Below are positions 17,002 through 26,829 of a DNA stretch of 64,000 bases, one piece after another. The first letter of the stretch is position 1. Every line of letters starts with the position of its first letter. The notes below the pieces were generated by a model. The model was not told where the DNA came from. It made no database searches and saw only the letters and a program-made list of their open reading frames with translations. This DNA comes from Bacteroidales bacterium (lineage in GTDB: Bacteria; Bacteroidota; Bacteroidia; Bacteroidales; F082), in assembly GCA_030683155.1 (NCBI GenBank), contig JAUXMV010000078.1, positions 50,297 through 114,296 on the forward strand, given 5' to 3'. A program made the position numbers and the translations under genes.

Positions 17002-17245
17002 AACTTGAAATTTGCTTTTAAGAGCATAAAATTAGTGGGTTTATCCTTATGTTTTTAGCAAAAGCATAAAAGAACATAAATTTGATTATTGTCAGAATAA
17101 TTCTTTATGATCAAGTAAAAGAATAGAATAAATTACTAAATAGCATCATGTTTTCAGCGTAAAAGGATGTGACAAAATTATTCAGGACCGACCATTTTGC
17201 TGATGAATAATTTAGTCAAAAAAGCTATTATTGACCCTTAATGAG

Positions 17246-17833
17246 TCAAAACCACCTCAAATAATTCTTTTTATCATTTATGTTGGCCAATACTTTTCTA
17301 TCGGTTACACTTACAGTTTGTTTTTGAAATTCTTTCAGAAAGGTTTTCAAGTTTATGGTGATGTTTTTCTCGTTTTTTAATATCCTTGCCAGTCTTGCAG
17401 AAACAAGCAATGGATGGCCGCCCATATCTTCATAAACAGGAACTGCATAATCACTTTCCTTCAATGAAGATGAAAGCTGCTCCAAAACATTCACGGAAAC
17501 GAATGGGCTGTCAACATTGTGAATAAATAAGGGTTTGTTGCATTTCAGCGGTTGAAGGCCAGTTAAAATTGATGAAAAGCGCCCATCAGATGGTTTTGAA
17601 TTGACACATAAAATGCTGTTTACAGGCATTTTAAGTTGAAGTTCAGAGGTTTTCACCCTTAAACTTTCATTCATCACAATTATGATGTTTTCGCATCCAA
17701 ACGCATCAAAAACCTCCAGACACTGCTCGAGAAAGGTGTTTCTTTCATCAAAAATCAGCAATGCCTTGTGTTGGCCCATGCGAACCGATTCGCCTGCAGC
17801 AAGCAAAAGAGCATCAGGTACGACGGCTTTCAT
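17246..17833 (-). CDS. ygfJ: MocA/YgfJ-like molybdenum cofactor nucleotidyltransferase
   Basis: 195 residues. The nucleotide-binding L-L-A-A-G-x-S-x-R-M-G-x-x-K motif is at 10-23, and an H-N-V-D-S-P metal-binding segment lies near residue 105. MocA-type enzymes attach CMP or GMP to molybdopterin for xanthine dehydrogenase-type enzymes. In E. coli the homologue YgfJ lies in the same cluster as XdhD, so a role in maturing the hydroxylase at 5106 is well supported by context. It is on the same strand as ygeY and ygeW, separated by 244 bp that hold a weak TTGAC/GTCAA stem but no gene. Confidence 0.88.
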   Translation of the reverse strand: MKAVVPDALLLAAGESVRMGQHKALLIFDERNTFLEQCLEVFDAFGCENIIIVMNESLRVKTSELQLKMPVNSILCVNSKPSDGRFSSILTGLQPLKCNKPLFIHNVDSPFVSVNVLEQLSSSLKESDYAVPVYEDMGGHPLLVSARLARILKNEKNITINLKTFLKEFQKQTVSVTDRKVLANINDKKNYLRWF

Positions 17834-17963
17834 GTATGTTGATCATTCAATTACTTAATAGAAACGCTTCTTGCCAGCAAATTTAGCTGAAACCCCTGAA
17901 AAAGTGAAGTTTTAAATTCTAGTTACCTATTTTTGCAGAAATAGAAATAAATAGAAAACCTCA

Positions 17964-18656
17964 TTGGAACCATTATCCATCTTATTTCATGATGACTTTC
18001 TGATTGCCATCAACAAGCCCAATGGTTTGCTGGTGCATAAAAGCGATATTGCCCAAAACATCAATGAATATGCAGTTCAACTTTTGCGCGATCAGATTGG
18101 AAAACATGTTTATCCCCTGCATCGTCTGGACAGAAAAACCTCGGGAGTTTTGCTTTTTGCCCTCGATCGTGAAACCAACACTTTGATGCAAAAACAATTC
18201 ATGGATTATCAGGTAGATAAAACATATCATGCCATCGTCAGGGGTTTTGTGCCTGAAAACGGTGAAATCGATTATGCATTAACCAACGATCGTGGCAAAA
18301 CTCAGGATGCCGTCACAAATTACAAACGACTTAAGACGGCTGAGCTGATGCTGCCACATGGAAAGTTTCAAACTTCGCGCTATTCGCTTGTTGAAGTAAA
18401 GCCACAAACAGGTCGCATGCACCAGATCAGAAAGCATTTTGCACACATTTTTCATCCGATTATTGGCGATCGACCCTACGGCTGTAACAAGCAAAATCGC
18501 CTTTTTCTGGAAAAATGGAACCACAATGAAATGCTTTTACATGCCGTTTGTATCAGATTTATGCACCCTTACATTGGCAAACATCTTGAGATTTCTGCGC
18601 CTTGTCATCCACCATTCGAAAAAATGATGCAGATTATGGGATGGCATAGCTGTTAA
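17964..18656 (+). CDS. RluA/TruC-family RNA pseudouridine synthase
   Basis: 230 residues without an S4 domain. The catalytic H-R-L-D-R-x-T-S-G motif is at 53-61, with D56 as the nucleophile; R-M-H-Q-I-R-K-H near residue 152 and the P-I-I-G-D-x-x-Y segment follow. The start is a TTG at 17964, since no in-frame ATG precedes the conserved I-N-K-P-N-G-L segment. The short form resembles TruC, but the exact rRNA or tRNA target cannot be told. It divides the purine cluster and is likely an unrelated neighbour. Confidence 0.9.
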   Translation: MEPLSILFHDDFLIAINKPNGLLVHKSDIAQNINEYAVQLLRDQIGKHVYPLHRLDRKTSGVLLFALDRETNTLMQKQFMDYQVDKTYHAIVRGFVPENGEIDYALTNDRGKTQDAVTNYKRLKTAELMLPHGKFQTSRYSLVEVKPQTGRMHQIRKHFAHIFHPIIGDRPYGCNKQNRLFLEKWNHNEMLLHAVCIRFMHPYIGKHLEISAPCHPPFEKMMQIMGWHSC

Positions 18657-18827
18657 AGTTTTTTCCAACGAAATCATCTTTAATTATCTCTAATTTTTAC
18701 AAAAGAAAAATACACTATTATTTTCTTTATTACTAGAATATGTTTCTTTATAAATTTTGTAATAGAGAAATAAAAGTCATCAAGACAACTATTTCTCAGA
18801 AATTATCCAATTGACAACTGCTTTTAT

Positions 18828-18835
18828 TAAATTTG
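18828..18835 (+). promoter_or_regulatory. Candidate -7 box (TAAATTTG) for ygfK
   Basis: An exact TAnnTTTG match 43 nt before the ATG at 18878. It overlaps an in-frame TTG at 18833, which argues against that upstream codon as the start. The upstream TTGAC at 18811 is only 14 nt away, so no standard -33 element is seen. Confidence 0.4.
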
Positions 18836-18877
18836 TTGAATAACAAGCAGCACTTTTCTGCTCAGATTTTCAATATT

Positions 18878-21800
18878 ATGACAACAGATAAATTTTCACC
18901 CATCCCGGCAAGTCAGTTACTGAAAATGATCCTGAAGGAATATCATTCCAAAAGTAGCATCTTTGGCATGCCAAAAACACTTTTTTATCAGCCGGAATCT
19001 TATAAAAGCTTATCGACTTCAAAATTTGGGCATCAGCTCGATAATCCTGTTGGTGTTGCTGCCGGCCCACATACGCAACTGGCACAAAATATCATTGCTG
19101 CATGGCTCATGGGTGCTCGTTATATCGAATTGAAAACCATTCAAACCCTCGATGAACTTGAAATTGCCAAACCTTGCATCGACATGCAGGACGAGGGATA
19201 CAACTGTGAGTGGTCGCAAGAACTCAAAATTCATGAAAGCTTCAGCGAATATCTCAATGCATGGGTTATCATTCATGTGCTCAACCACTTTTTAGGCCAC
19301 AAAAAGCAGCCCGGAACAATTTTCAATATGAGTGTGGGCTACAATCTTGAAGGCATTATGCAACCAAATGTGCAATGGTTTTTTGAAAAAATGAATGATT
19401 GTTCGCAAGAGTTGCAAGTTCTTCGAAATGAATTGAAATCAATTTATCCAGAAATTACTGAGGTTGAAATTCCTTCGTGTATTTCTGATAATATCACGCT
19501 TTCAACGATGCACGGTTGTCCGGCCAACGAAATTGAAGCCATTGCTGCCTATCTCATGAAGGAAAAGAAACTGCACACTTTTGTAAAACTTAACCCAACT
19601 TTGCTTGGTCCGGAGCGATTGAGAAGCATTTTGAATGACAAACTTGGCTTCAAAACCAATGTTCCCGACGAAGCTTTCGACCACGATTTGAAATTCCCTG
19701 ACGCATTAAAAATTATTCATTCCCTCACGAACACAGCAGAAAAGGAAAAACTCGTTTTTGGTCTTAAACTTTCAAACACGCTTGAATCGCTTAACCACAA
19801 AAGTGTTTTTGATGGTTCTGTTGAGAGCATGTACATGAGCGGAAGAGCCTTGCACCCCCTTACAGCGAATCTTGCTGCTCTTTTACAGGATTCCTTTGAC
19901 GGAAGCTTGAATCTGTCTTTTTCGGGTGGCGCCGATGCTTTCAATGTTTCAGATTTACTGGCTTGCGGGTTTAAAACAATTACTGTTTGTTCCGACCTCT
20001 TGAAACCTGGCGGCTACACACGCTTAAACCAATATTTTGAACAGTTGAAAACGGCTTTTTTGCTTTCAGGAGCCAAAAACATTGATCAACATATTATGCA
20101 TCAAGCCGAAAATAAAAACATTCAAAAAGCAGCCTTTTCAAAGCTTACAGATTATGCCGGAAAAACTTTACAGAATAAAGCTTTTCACCGACAATACCTC
20201 ATCACACCAGATATTAAAACACCCCGTTCTTTAGAAAGTTTCGATTGTATTTCAGCTCCTTGTATCGATGCATGTGCCACACATCAGGATATTCCGGGAT
20301 ACCTTTTTCATGCTGCCAATGGAAATTTCGATGAGGCATACAGACTCATTTTACAAACAAATCCATTTCCATCAATCACCGGAATGGTCTGTGACCATCT
20401 GTGCCAGAACAAATGCACCCGCGTCCATTACGACCATTCATTGCGCATCCGTGAAGTGAAACGTTTTGTGTCGGAGCAGACGGAGCGAAAAATCGCAGCT
20501 GCCTCATCCAATGGCTCAAAAGTTGCCATCATAGGTTCAGGACCTTCGGGCATGTCTGCCGCTTATTATCTGGCTTTGGCCGGCTGCAGCGTAGATGTTT
20601 TTGAATCAAAGCCAAAAGCAGGAGGGATGGTTCAATATGCTATTCCGGGATTCAGGCTCACTGAAGAGGCGATAGAAAAAGACTTTAAACGTGTCACTGA
20701 TCTTGGAGTGAAAATTCACTTTGGTCATTTGGTGGATAAACAGCGTTTTACTGAACTGCAACAAAAATTTGATGCCTTTTTTGTGGGTGCCGGAGCACAA
20801 CTTTCTGCGCCTTTCAAGATTGAAGGAATGGAAAATGCCAGCATGTTGGATTCGCTTGGATTTTTATTTAATGCCAAAGCTGGGACAAATACCGGAATTG
20901 GAAAGCATGTAGTCATAATTGGTGGCGGAAATACTGCAATGGATGCTGCCCGAACTGCCTGGAGGCTTGTGGGTAAAGGTGGAACAGTGAAGGTTGTTTA
21001 CAGGAGAACGATCAACGAAATGCCTGCCGATCAGGGAGAAATCAAAGCTGTTCTCGAAGAGGGAATAGAGATAATAACCCTGTCTGCTCCTTTGAAGATT
21101 GTTGCTGAAAATGGAAAAATATTGGCCTTGCGCTGCAACCGGATGATGTTGTCAGGGAAAGATGCTAAAAGCCGTCCGATGCCTGTCATCATTGAAGGTG
21201 CTGAATTTGATGTTCCATGCGACACCATTATTCCTGCTGTTGGTCAGGCAACGGATTTTGACTTTTTCGGGCAGGAAGATTTACAAATGAAACCGGGAAC
21301 TTACCAAACGGGCATACCAAAAGTTTTTTTGGGAGGAGACGCGAAGCGTGGTGCCTCCACTGCTATCAACGCCATTGCTGATGGCAGAAAAGCGGCTGCT
21401 GAAATTCTTGAAAAAGCTGCGTTGAAGGGAAAATCTCCTTTATCCTCCAACAAAAAACATGACAAAGAAGCATTGATGATTGCACGTTCTAATAGAATTT
21501 TTGGTCCAGATATGCATGAATTAAGTCCAGACGAACGGTGCAACTTTCGTCTTGTAAGCCAAACACCAAGCCGCAGCGCCATTTTGGAAGAGGCTTCGCG
21601 CTGCCTCCACTGCGATGAAATCTGCAATATCTGTACGACTGTCTGCCCAAATTTTGCAAATTACAGCTATGAAATTTTACCTGTGGATTTTCCTTTGCAA
21701 AGAGCTGATAAGCAAGCTGATGGCAGCATAAAAATTGAAAAAGACGGGCATTTTGCAGTTCGTCAGACGCATCAGATTCTTAATATTGCTAACTTTTGTA

Positions 21801-22156
21801 ATGAATGTGGCAACTGCAACACTTTCTGTCCGACTAACAGCGCGCCATACATCAATAAACCAAAAATACACCTTACAAAGGAGTCTTTTGATGCTGCCCA
21901 ATCAGGATATTTTTTGTCATTTGTCGGTAAAACGGAAACAATGCTTTCATTCAAAAATGATGGATTGATGTGTTACTTTATCGAGACAGAAAACGAAATT
22001 ATTTTTGAAAACAATGATGCAATTGCATTTCTAAGCAAAAATGAACTTGAGATAAAGGATATTAAATTTAAATCAGAAGTTCAATTTACCTTTAATACAC
22101 TTGAGGCTGCAACTATGAAGATTATCCTTGAGGGTGCAAAAGAGTTGACTGATTAA
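18878..22156 (+). CDS. ygfK: YgfK, flavin/iron-sulfur oxidoreductase (putative selenate reductase subunit)
   Basis: 1092 residues from the ATG at 18878, near the ~1030 of E. coli YgfK. The N-terminal ~430 residues are a dihydroorotate dehydrogenase-like barrel with the family-typical A-A-G-P-H-T-Q-L-A-Q-N-I segment. Next comes a Cys-rich GltD-type Fe-S region, then an FAD site (G-S-G-P-S-G-M) and an NAD(P) site (G-G-G-N-T-A-M-D). The C-terminal part carries C-N-I-C-T-T-V-C-P and C-N-E-C-G-N-C-N-T-F-C-P [4Fe-4S] motifs. It should move electrons between NAD(P)H, flavins and Fe-S centres. In gut bacteria ygfK is needed for anaerobic urate use. It is the likely electron partner of the FAD-less XdhD; this is inference. 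Confidence 0.94.
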   Translation: MTTDKFSPIPASQLLKMILKEYHSKSSIFGMPKTLFYQPESYKSLSTSKFGHQLDNPVGVAAGPHTQLAQNIIAAWLMGARYIELKTIQTLDELEIAKPCIDMQDEGYNCEWSQELKIHESFSEYLNAWVIIHVLNHFLGHKKQPGTIFNMSVGYNLEGIMQPNVQWFFEKMNDCSQELQVLRNELKSIYPEITEVEIPSCISDNITLSTMHGCPANEIEAIAAYLMKEKKLHTFVKLNPTLLGPERLRSILNDKLGFKTNVPDEAFDHDLKFPDALKIIHSLTNTAEKEKLVFGLKLSNTLESLNHKSVFDGSVESMYMSGRALHPLTANLAALLQDSFDGSLNLSFSGGADAFNVSDLLACGFKTITVCSDLLKPGGYTRLNQYFEQLKTAFLLSGAKNIDQHIMHQAENKNIQKAAFSKLTDYAGKTLQNKAFHRQYLITPDIKTPRSLESFDCISAPCIDACATHQDIPGYLFHAANGNFDEAYRLILQTNPFPSITGMVCDHLCQNKCTRVHYDHSLRIREVKRFVSEQTERKIAAASSNGSKVAIIGSGPSGMSAAYYLALAGCSVDVFESKPKAGGMVQYAIPGFRLTEEAIEKDFKRVTDLGVKIHFGHLVDKQRFTELQQKFDAFFVGAGAQLSAPFKIEGMENASMLDSLGFLFNAKAGTNTGIGKHVVIIGGGNTAMDAARTAWRLVGKGGTVKVVYRRTINEMPADQGEIKAVLEEGIEIITLSAPLKIVAENGKILALRCNRMMLSGKDAKSRPMPVIIEGAEFDVPCDTIIPAVGQATDFDFFGQEDLQMKPGTYQTGIPKVFLGGDAKRGASTAINAIADGRKAAAEILEKAALKGKSPLSSNKKHDKEALMIARSNRIFGPDMHELSPDERCNFRLVSQTPSRSAILEEASRCLHCDEICNICTTVCPNFANYSYEILPVDFPLQRADKQADGSIKIEKDGHFAVRQTHQILNIANFCNECGNCNTFCPTNSAPYINKPKIHLTKESFDAAQSGYFLSFVGKTETMLSFKNDGLMCYFIETENEIIFENNDAIAFLSKNELEIKDIKFKSEVQFTFNTLEAATMKIILEGAKELTD

Positions 22157-22214
22157 GAAAATTCCGCAGCACTTTATTGCAGCAAGATTATATAAAACGC
22201 TTATATATAATTGT

Positions 22215-22577
22215 TTACATCGTTGGATAAAAGGCATCTTCAATATGATGTACCTTTTTTTCATGTGGTGTTATGATTACGGAAATAATGTCAAAACGTG
22301 TATCGATATTCAGGTCATGTTTCATAATGTAACCTTCAGCAGCACGCACCAAAATTTTTTGTTTTGAACGTGAAACAGCAAACTCAGGCTCGCCAAACCA
22401 TGTAGTAGCGCGGGTTTTCACCTCTACGATCACAAGGGTGTCACCATCTTTGGCAATGATATCGATCTCTTCACGGCCAAAGTGCCAGTTCAGTTCAAGG
22501 ATTTTGTATCCCAAACCCCGCAAGTGTTTAAGCGCCATTTCCTCACCTGTTTTTCCTAATTCGTTGTGGTCTGCCAT
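22215..22577 (-). CDS. yraN: YraN/UPF0102 family endonuclease-like protein
   Basis: 120 residues, the full family length. It has the conserved G-K-T-G-E-E-x-A start, E-I-D-x-I with D39, and V-E-V-K-T-R at 51-56, which together form a PD-(D/E)xK-type nuclease core. YraN proteins resemble Holliday junction resolvases and are common near tRNA or cell-division genes; their cellular role is unsettled. It is convergent with ygfK and probably lies in an operon behind the LD-carboxypeptidase gene (58 nt apart). Confidence 0.92.
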   Translation of the reverse strand: MADHNELGKTGEEMALKHLRGLGYKILELNWHFGREEIDIIAKDGDTLVIVEVKTRATTWFGEPEFAVSRSKQKILVRAAEGYIMKHDLNIDTRFDIISVIITPHEKKVHHIEDAFYPTM

Positions 22578-22635
22578 CAGTTGTTTTTTTAAATTGTTTA
22601 TTGATTGTAAAAGTTCAGAGCGAAACTCAGGAGAT

Positions 22636-23541
22636 TTATTTTTCTTGAATCACTTTGGTGTTTTTGTCCGAAAACACTTCCAGCATTGTTTTCCTTCCCA
22701 TTATCAATGCACGGTTGTCATCTATATGTCCGGCCGGAAAACCAAAACAGACAGGAAAGTCATATTCTCCTACATGTTCCAGAATGATTTCTTCTGCTGT
22801 TTTTCCAAACGGTTTGGCATTGTCTTTCATTTCGGTCATGCCACCAACGATCAATCCGGTAATAGCATCGAACAATCCGCCTCGTTTTAAACTAAGCACC
22901 ATTCTGTCTATATGATATAGATATTCATCTAAGTCCTCAAGAAAGAGAATGTTTCCTGATGAATCTGGAAATGATCCTGATCCTTGCAGGCTGTAAATCA
23001 GCGAAAGATTTCCGCCAATAAGCCTTCCGGTAGCTTTCCCGGAACGGTTGAGAGCGTGTTGCTTTATCAAGTAGTCAGGCGATTTTCCTTCAAGACAATC
23101 GATCAGACTTGAAAGTGCTTCAGGGCTGTTGGTACTAAAATTGACAGGCATACTGGCATGAATGCTTTCTGTGCTGCATTGCGCTAAGAGGTGTGCATGA
23201 AAAACAGTGATATCTGAATATCCAACAATCCACTTTGGATTTTTCTCAAAATGCTTAAAATCAATTTTATCTATAATTCTAAGACTTCCATATCCACCGC
23301 GGCTACAAATTATTGCCTTCACCTGCTCATCGTCTAAAAGGGATTGAAAATGCGCTTTACGTTTTTCATCATCACCTGCAAACTGATTAAAAACGGCATT
23401 TACTTCAGAATCCAGTCTCACTTTGTATCCTTTTTCTTCGAAAAATTGAATGGCTGTTTGAAGCTCTTCTGCCGAAATACTGCGGGCAGGGGAGGCAAAA
23501 GCGATAAGATCGCCCTTTTGAAGTGAGGGAGGCGTTTTCAT
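22636..23541 (-). CDS. ldcA: LD-carboxypeptidase (S66 family, muramoyltetrapeptide carboxypeptidase)
   Basis: 301 residues. The nucleophile Ser is S109 in G-Y-S-D, preceded by the I-C-S-R-G-G-Y-G motif at 78-85. A Glu in the L-E-D-L-D-E region near 218 and a His in P-A-G-H-I-D-D near 280 complete the Ser-Glu-His triad. The enzyme trims the terminal D-alanine from murein tetrapeptides during cell-wall recycling in the cytoplasm. No signal peptide is seen, which fits. Confidence 0.93.
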   Translation of the reverse strand: MKTPPSLQKGDLIAFASPARSISAEELQTAIQFFEEKGYKVRLDSEVNAVFNQFAGDDEKRKAHFQSLLDDEQVKAIICSRGGYGSLRIIDKIDFKHFEKNPKWIVGYSDITVFHAHLLAQCSTESIHASMPVNFSTNSPEALSSLIDCLEGKSPDYLIKQHALNRSGKATGRLIGGNLSLIYSLQGSGSFPDSSGNILFLEDLDEYLYHIDRMVLSLKRGGLFDAITGLIVGGMTEMKDNAKPFGKTAEEIILEHVGEYDFPVCFGFPAGHIDDNRALIMGRKTMLEVFSDKNTKVIQEK

Positions 23542-23555
23542 TTTGAAGGATTGGT

Positions 23556-23563
23556 TAACTTTG
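23556..23563 (+). promoter_or_regulatory. Candidate -7 box (TAACTTTG) for metG
   Basis: TAACTTTG, an exact consensus match, ending 32 nt before the metG ATG, in the 54-bp gap from the divergent LD-carboxypeptidase gene. A -33 TTG at the right spacing is not evident. Confidence 0.5.
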
Positions 23564-23595
23564 CCGAAATTTTTCTGACACCATAATTAAGATAA

Positions 23596-25659
23596 ATGGA
23601 AACCAAAAGTAAACATTTCAAACGTTATACCGTTACCTCGGCCTTGCCTTATGCCAACGGCCCAATTCATATCGGACATCTTGCAGGTGTTTATGTGCCA
23701 GCTGACATTTACGTGCGTTTTCTCAGGATGAAGGGCGAGGATGTTGTTTTTATCGGCGGCTCTGACGAACATGGTGTGCCAATTACCATCAAAGCACGTC
23801 AGCAAGGCATTACAGCGCAGGAAGTTGTTGACCGGTATCACAAAATCATAAAAGAGTCGTTTGAAACCTTTGGTATTTCCTTCGATGTTTATTCACGCAC
23901 TTCTGCACCAATACACCACGAAACTGCATCCGAATTTTTCAAAAAATTGTATGATAAAGGCGTATTTATCGAAAAAACATCACAGCAATATTTCGACGTA
24001 GAGGCAGGTCAGTTTCTGGCCGACCGCTATATCACCGGAACCTGTCCGCACTGCAGCTACGAAAGGGCTTATGGTGATCAGTGCGAAAGCTGTGGAACCT
24101 CACTCAGCCCGCTCGATCTGATCAATCCCCGTTCTGCTTTAAGCGGAAATGTGCCTGTTCTCAAAGACACCAAACACTGGTTTCTGCCGCTTGATCAAGA
24201 TGAAGCATGGCTGCGGAAATGGATCGTTGAAGGGCATAAAGACGACTGGAAAACCAATGTTTACGGACAATGCAAGTCATGGATCGATCAAGGATTGCAG
24301 CCACGTGCCGTTACCCGCGACCTCGACTGGGGCGTGAAAGTTCCCATTGATGGAGCCGATGGAAAAGTGCTTTACGTTTGGTTTGATGCGCCAATAGGTT
24401 ATATTTCGGCTACAAGGGAATGGTCGGAAAAGACGGGAAAAGATTGGGAGCCATATTGGAAAAGCGATGATTCGAAACTGGTTCATTTTATTGGAAAAGA
24501 CAATATCGTTTTCCATTGCATCATTTTTCCGGCGATGCTGAAAAGCGAAGGTAGCTACATCCTTCCTGACAATGTTCCAGCCAATGAATTTCTAAACCTC
24601 GAAAACGACAAAATATCTACCTCACGCAACTGGGCCGTTTGGTTGCACGAATACCTTGAAGATTTTCCGGGCCGTCAGGATGTGCTGCGTTATGTGCTCA
24701 CTGCAAACGCGCCCGAAACAAAGGACAATGATTTCACCTGGAAGGATTTTCAGGCCAGAAATAACAATGAATTGTTGGCTGTTTTTGGAAATTTCGTTAA
24801 CAGAACATTGGTTCTTACTCAGAAATATTACGAAGGCGTGGTTCCTTCAATCAATGACCTGACAGAAAAAGATCAGGAAGTTTTAGCTCAGATGGATGCT
24901 TTTCCCGACAAAATAGCATCAAGTATTACCCTTTACCGATTCCGTGAAGCTTTGTCTGAACTGATGAATCTGGCTCGTCTTGGCAATAAGTATCTCACCG
25001 AAAACGAGCCATGGAAGCTTATTAAAACTGATCCTGAGCGCGTGAAAACTGTTTTGGCTGTTTCGTTGCAAATTGTAGCCAAACTTTCGGTTTTGGCCGA
25101 ACCCTTTTTACCCTTCTCTGCCAAAAAACTTTCCGAAATGATTCATTTGAAAGGCCTTAGCTGGAACGATGCTGCTGCGACAGTTTTGCTGCCGGAGGGT
25201 CATTTGCTTGGTCAGCCTGACTATCTTTTTGAAAGAATTGAAGACGCTGCCATCGAAGCACAGGTGCAAAAACTACTCGACACCAAGAAAGCAAATGAGA
25301 TGGCTGCCGGACCAGCTTTGAATCCTCAGAAAGATACAATTGCTTATGAAGATTTTGCAAAAATGGATCTGCGCAGCGGAACCATCATTGCTGCTGAAGC
25401 CATGCCAAAAGCGAAAAAACTGCTCAAGCTTACGATTGACACCGGGCTCGACAAACGTACCGTTGTAAGTGGTATTGCAGAACACTACCAGCCCGAAAAT
25501 ATTATCGGACAAAAGGTGGTGATGCTTATCAATCTTGCACCACGTGCTTTGCGTGGCGTTGAATCGCAAGGAATGATTCTGATGGCCGAAAACAGTGAAG
25601 GAAAGCTTTGTTTTGTTGCGCCAACGGATGATTTTCATGATGGAAGCGAAGTGAAGTAG
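23596..25659 (+). CDS. metG: Methionyl-tRNA synthetase with C-terminal tRNA-binding domain
   Basis: 687 residues. The class I H-I-G-H signature is at 25-28 and the K-I-S-T-S variant of KMSKS is near 339-343. Two C-x2-C pairs near residues 152-172 form the zinc knuckle. After the anticodon-binding helical region, the last ~110 residues form an EMAP/Trbp111-type tRNA-binding domain (begins near F-A-K-M-D-L-R-S-G). It charges tRNA-Met in the cytoplasm. Full length and normal for Bacteroidota. Confidence 0.97.
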   Translation: METKSKHFKRYTVTSALPYANGPIHIGHLAGVYVPADIYVRFLRMKGEDVVFIGGSDEHGVPITIKARQQGITAQEVVDRYHKIIKESFETFGISFDVYSRTSAPIHHETASEFFKKLYDKGVFIEKTSQQYFDVEAGQFLADRYITGTCPHCSYERAYGDQCESCGTSLSPLDLINPRSALSGNVPVLKDTKHWFLPLDQDEAWLRKWIVEGHKDDWKTNVYGQCKSWIDQGLQPRAVTRDLDWGVKVPIDGADGKVLYVWFDAPIGYISATREWSEKTGKDWEPYWKSDDSKLVHFIGKDNIVFHCIIFPAMLKSEGSYILPDNVPANEFLNLENDKISTSRNWAVWLHEYLEDFPGRQDVLRYVLTANAPETKDNDFTWKDFQARNNNELLAVFGNFVNRTLVLTQKYYEGVVPSINDLTEKDQEVLAQMDAFPDKIASSITLYRFREALSELMNLARLGNKYLTENEPWKLIKTDPERVKTVLAVSLQIVAKLSVLAEPFLPFSAKKLSEMIHLKGLSWNDAAATVLLPEGHLLGQPDYLFERIEDAAIEAQVQKLLDTKKANEMAAGPALNPQKDTIAYEDFAKMDLRSGTIIAAEAMPKAKKLLKLTIDTGLDKRTVVSGIAEHYQPENIIGQKVVMLINLAPRALRGVESQGMILMAENSEGKLCFVAPTDDFHDGSEVK

Positions 25660-25701
25660 TGATTTCATTTTTATTTACACTTTTATTTTAGACACAAAAA
25701 A

Positions 25702-26667
25702 ATGAACAATACACTTTCACAACTGAAGAAATATACTCGTGTGGTTGCCGACACCGGCGATTTTGAATCGATGAGGCAATACCAACCGGTTGATGCAACA
25801 ACAAATCCTTCGCTGATATATGCCTCGGCGCAGGATGCAAAATACAGCCATCTTTTAGCTGAAGCTATGCATTATGCCCAAAAAAATGCTGAAAGCAAAA
25901 AGCAGCAGCTCGGTTTGTGTCTCGACCGTCTTTCAGTGAATTTTGGCATGGAAATTTTAAAAATTGTCCCAGGAAGAGTTTCAACAGAAGTTGATGCGCG
26001 GCTTTCATTTGATGCGGAAGCAACCATCAGCAAGGCCAGACAGCTTATCGGAATGTATGAAGAAAGCGGCATTTCACGTAAGCGCATATTAATTAAGGTG
26101 GCAGCAACCTGGGAGGGTATCAAAGCTGCTGAAGTGCTCGAAAAAGAACAGATTCATACCAATCTGACCTTGTTGTTCAGTAAAGTGCAGGCCATTGCTT
26201 GCGCTGAAGCTGGCGTAACACTCATTTCGCCTTTTGTGGGCCGCATCCTCGACTGGCACAAGGCCAATCTTAAAGTGGATCATATTCCGGCCAATGAAGA
26301 TCCGGGAGTGCTTTCCGTAACAGAGATTTTTAACTATTACAAAAAGTTTGGATATACAACTGAAGTCATGGGAGCAAGCTTCAGAAATACCGGCGAAATC
26401 ATTGAGTTGGCTGGTTGCGATTTACTCACGATAGCACCATCTTTACTTGCTGAACTGGAGCAAATGAACGAGCCCATCATCCTGAAACTGGATGGCGGTA
26501 AGGCCGCTGGTCTGGAGATTGAAAAAATATCACCTGACGAAAAAACCTTTCGATGGATGCTCAATGAGGATGCAATGGCCACTGAAAAGCTCGCCGAAGG
26601 CATCCGAAAATTTGCAGCAGATCTGGTGAAATTGGAGAAGCTGATTGAGAAACAGCTTTTCAGCTGA
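25702..26667 (+). CDS. tal: Transaldolase
   Basis: 321 residues, TalB-type length. The Schiff-base lysine is K132 in [18 protein letters not shown] at 31-38 and G-A-S-F-R-N near 225 are further family markers. It interconverts sedoheptulose-7-phosphate plus glyceraldehyde-3-phosphate with erythrose-4-phosphate plus fructose-6-phosphate in the non-oxidative pentose phosphate pathway. It follows metG by 42 nt and may share its transcript. Confidence 0.96.
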   Translation: MNNTLSQLKKYTRVVADTGDFESMRQYQPVDATTNPSLIYASAQDAKYSHLLAEAMHYAQKNAESKKQQLGLCLDRLSVNFGMEILKIVPGRVSTEVDARLSFDAEATISKARQLIGMYEESGISRKRILIKVAATWEGIKAAEVLEKEQIHTNLTLLFSKVQAIACAEAGVTLISPFVGRILDWHKANLKVDHIPANEDPGVLSVTEIFNYYKKFGYTTEVMGASFRNTGEIIELAGCDLLTIAPSLLAELEQMNEPIILKLDGGKAAGLEIEKISPDEKTFRWMLNEDAMATEKLAEGIRKFAADLVKLEKLIEKQLFS

Positions 26668-26678
26668 CATTTTCCTGC

Positions 26679-26708
26679 TTGCTGTTTCGGTCAAAACATG
26701 TAACTTTG
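26679..26708 (+). promoter_or_regulatory. tRNA-Arg promoter (TTG-N19-TAACTTTG)
   Basis: TTG at 26679-26681, an exact 19-nt spacer, then TAACTTTG at 26701-26708, ending 13 nt before the tRNA. This is a full match to the Bacteroidota -33/-7 housekeeping promoter. Confidence 0.75.
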
Positions 26709-26721
26709 CCACGGTTTTCAA

Positions 26722-26793
26722 GGCCCCATAGTTCAAGGGATAGAATGGAAGTTTCCTAAACTTTAGATACAGGTTCGAGTCCTGTTGGGGCTA
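26722..26793 (+). tRNA. tRNA-Arg (anticodon CCT)
   Basis: The cloverleaf folds by hand. The acceptor is GGCCCCA/TGGGGCT with a G-T closing pair. The D stem is GTTC/GAAT, the anticodon stem GAAGT/ACTTT with loop TTCCTAA, and the T stem ACAGG/CCTGT with loop TTCGAGT. U8 is present, the anticodon CCT is at 26755-26757, and the discriminator base is A. CCA is not encoded. It reads AGG codons. It has its own promoter and terminator. Confidence 0.95.
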
Positions 26794-26806
26794 CTGATAA
26801 AGATTT

Positions 26807-26829
26807 AAAGCGTTCATTATGAGCGCTTT
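26807..26829 (+). terminator. tRNA-Arg terminator hairpin
   Basis: Stem AAAGCGTTCA (26807-26816) and TGAGCGCTTT (26820-26829), ten pairs with one G-T wobble and a TTA loop, followed by ATTTGTTT. It starts 13 nt after the tRNA. From 26830 to the SNF2 promoter at 26957 nothing else was recognised. Confidence 0.85.

Noticed and set aside
18697..18762. TTACAAAA/TTTTGTAA inverted repeat upstream of ygfK
   Set aside because: Low-complexity AT-rich arms 50 nt apart are expected by chance in this region.
18833..18877. TTG at 18833 as the ygfK start
   Set aside because: It overlaps the candidate -7 box, and the ATG at 18878 gives the family-typical N-terminus.
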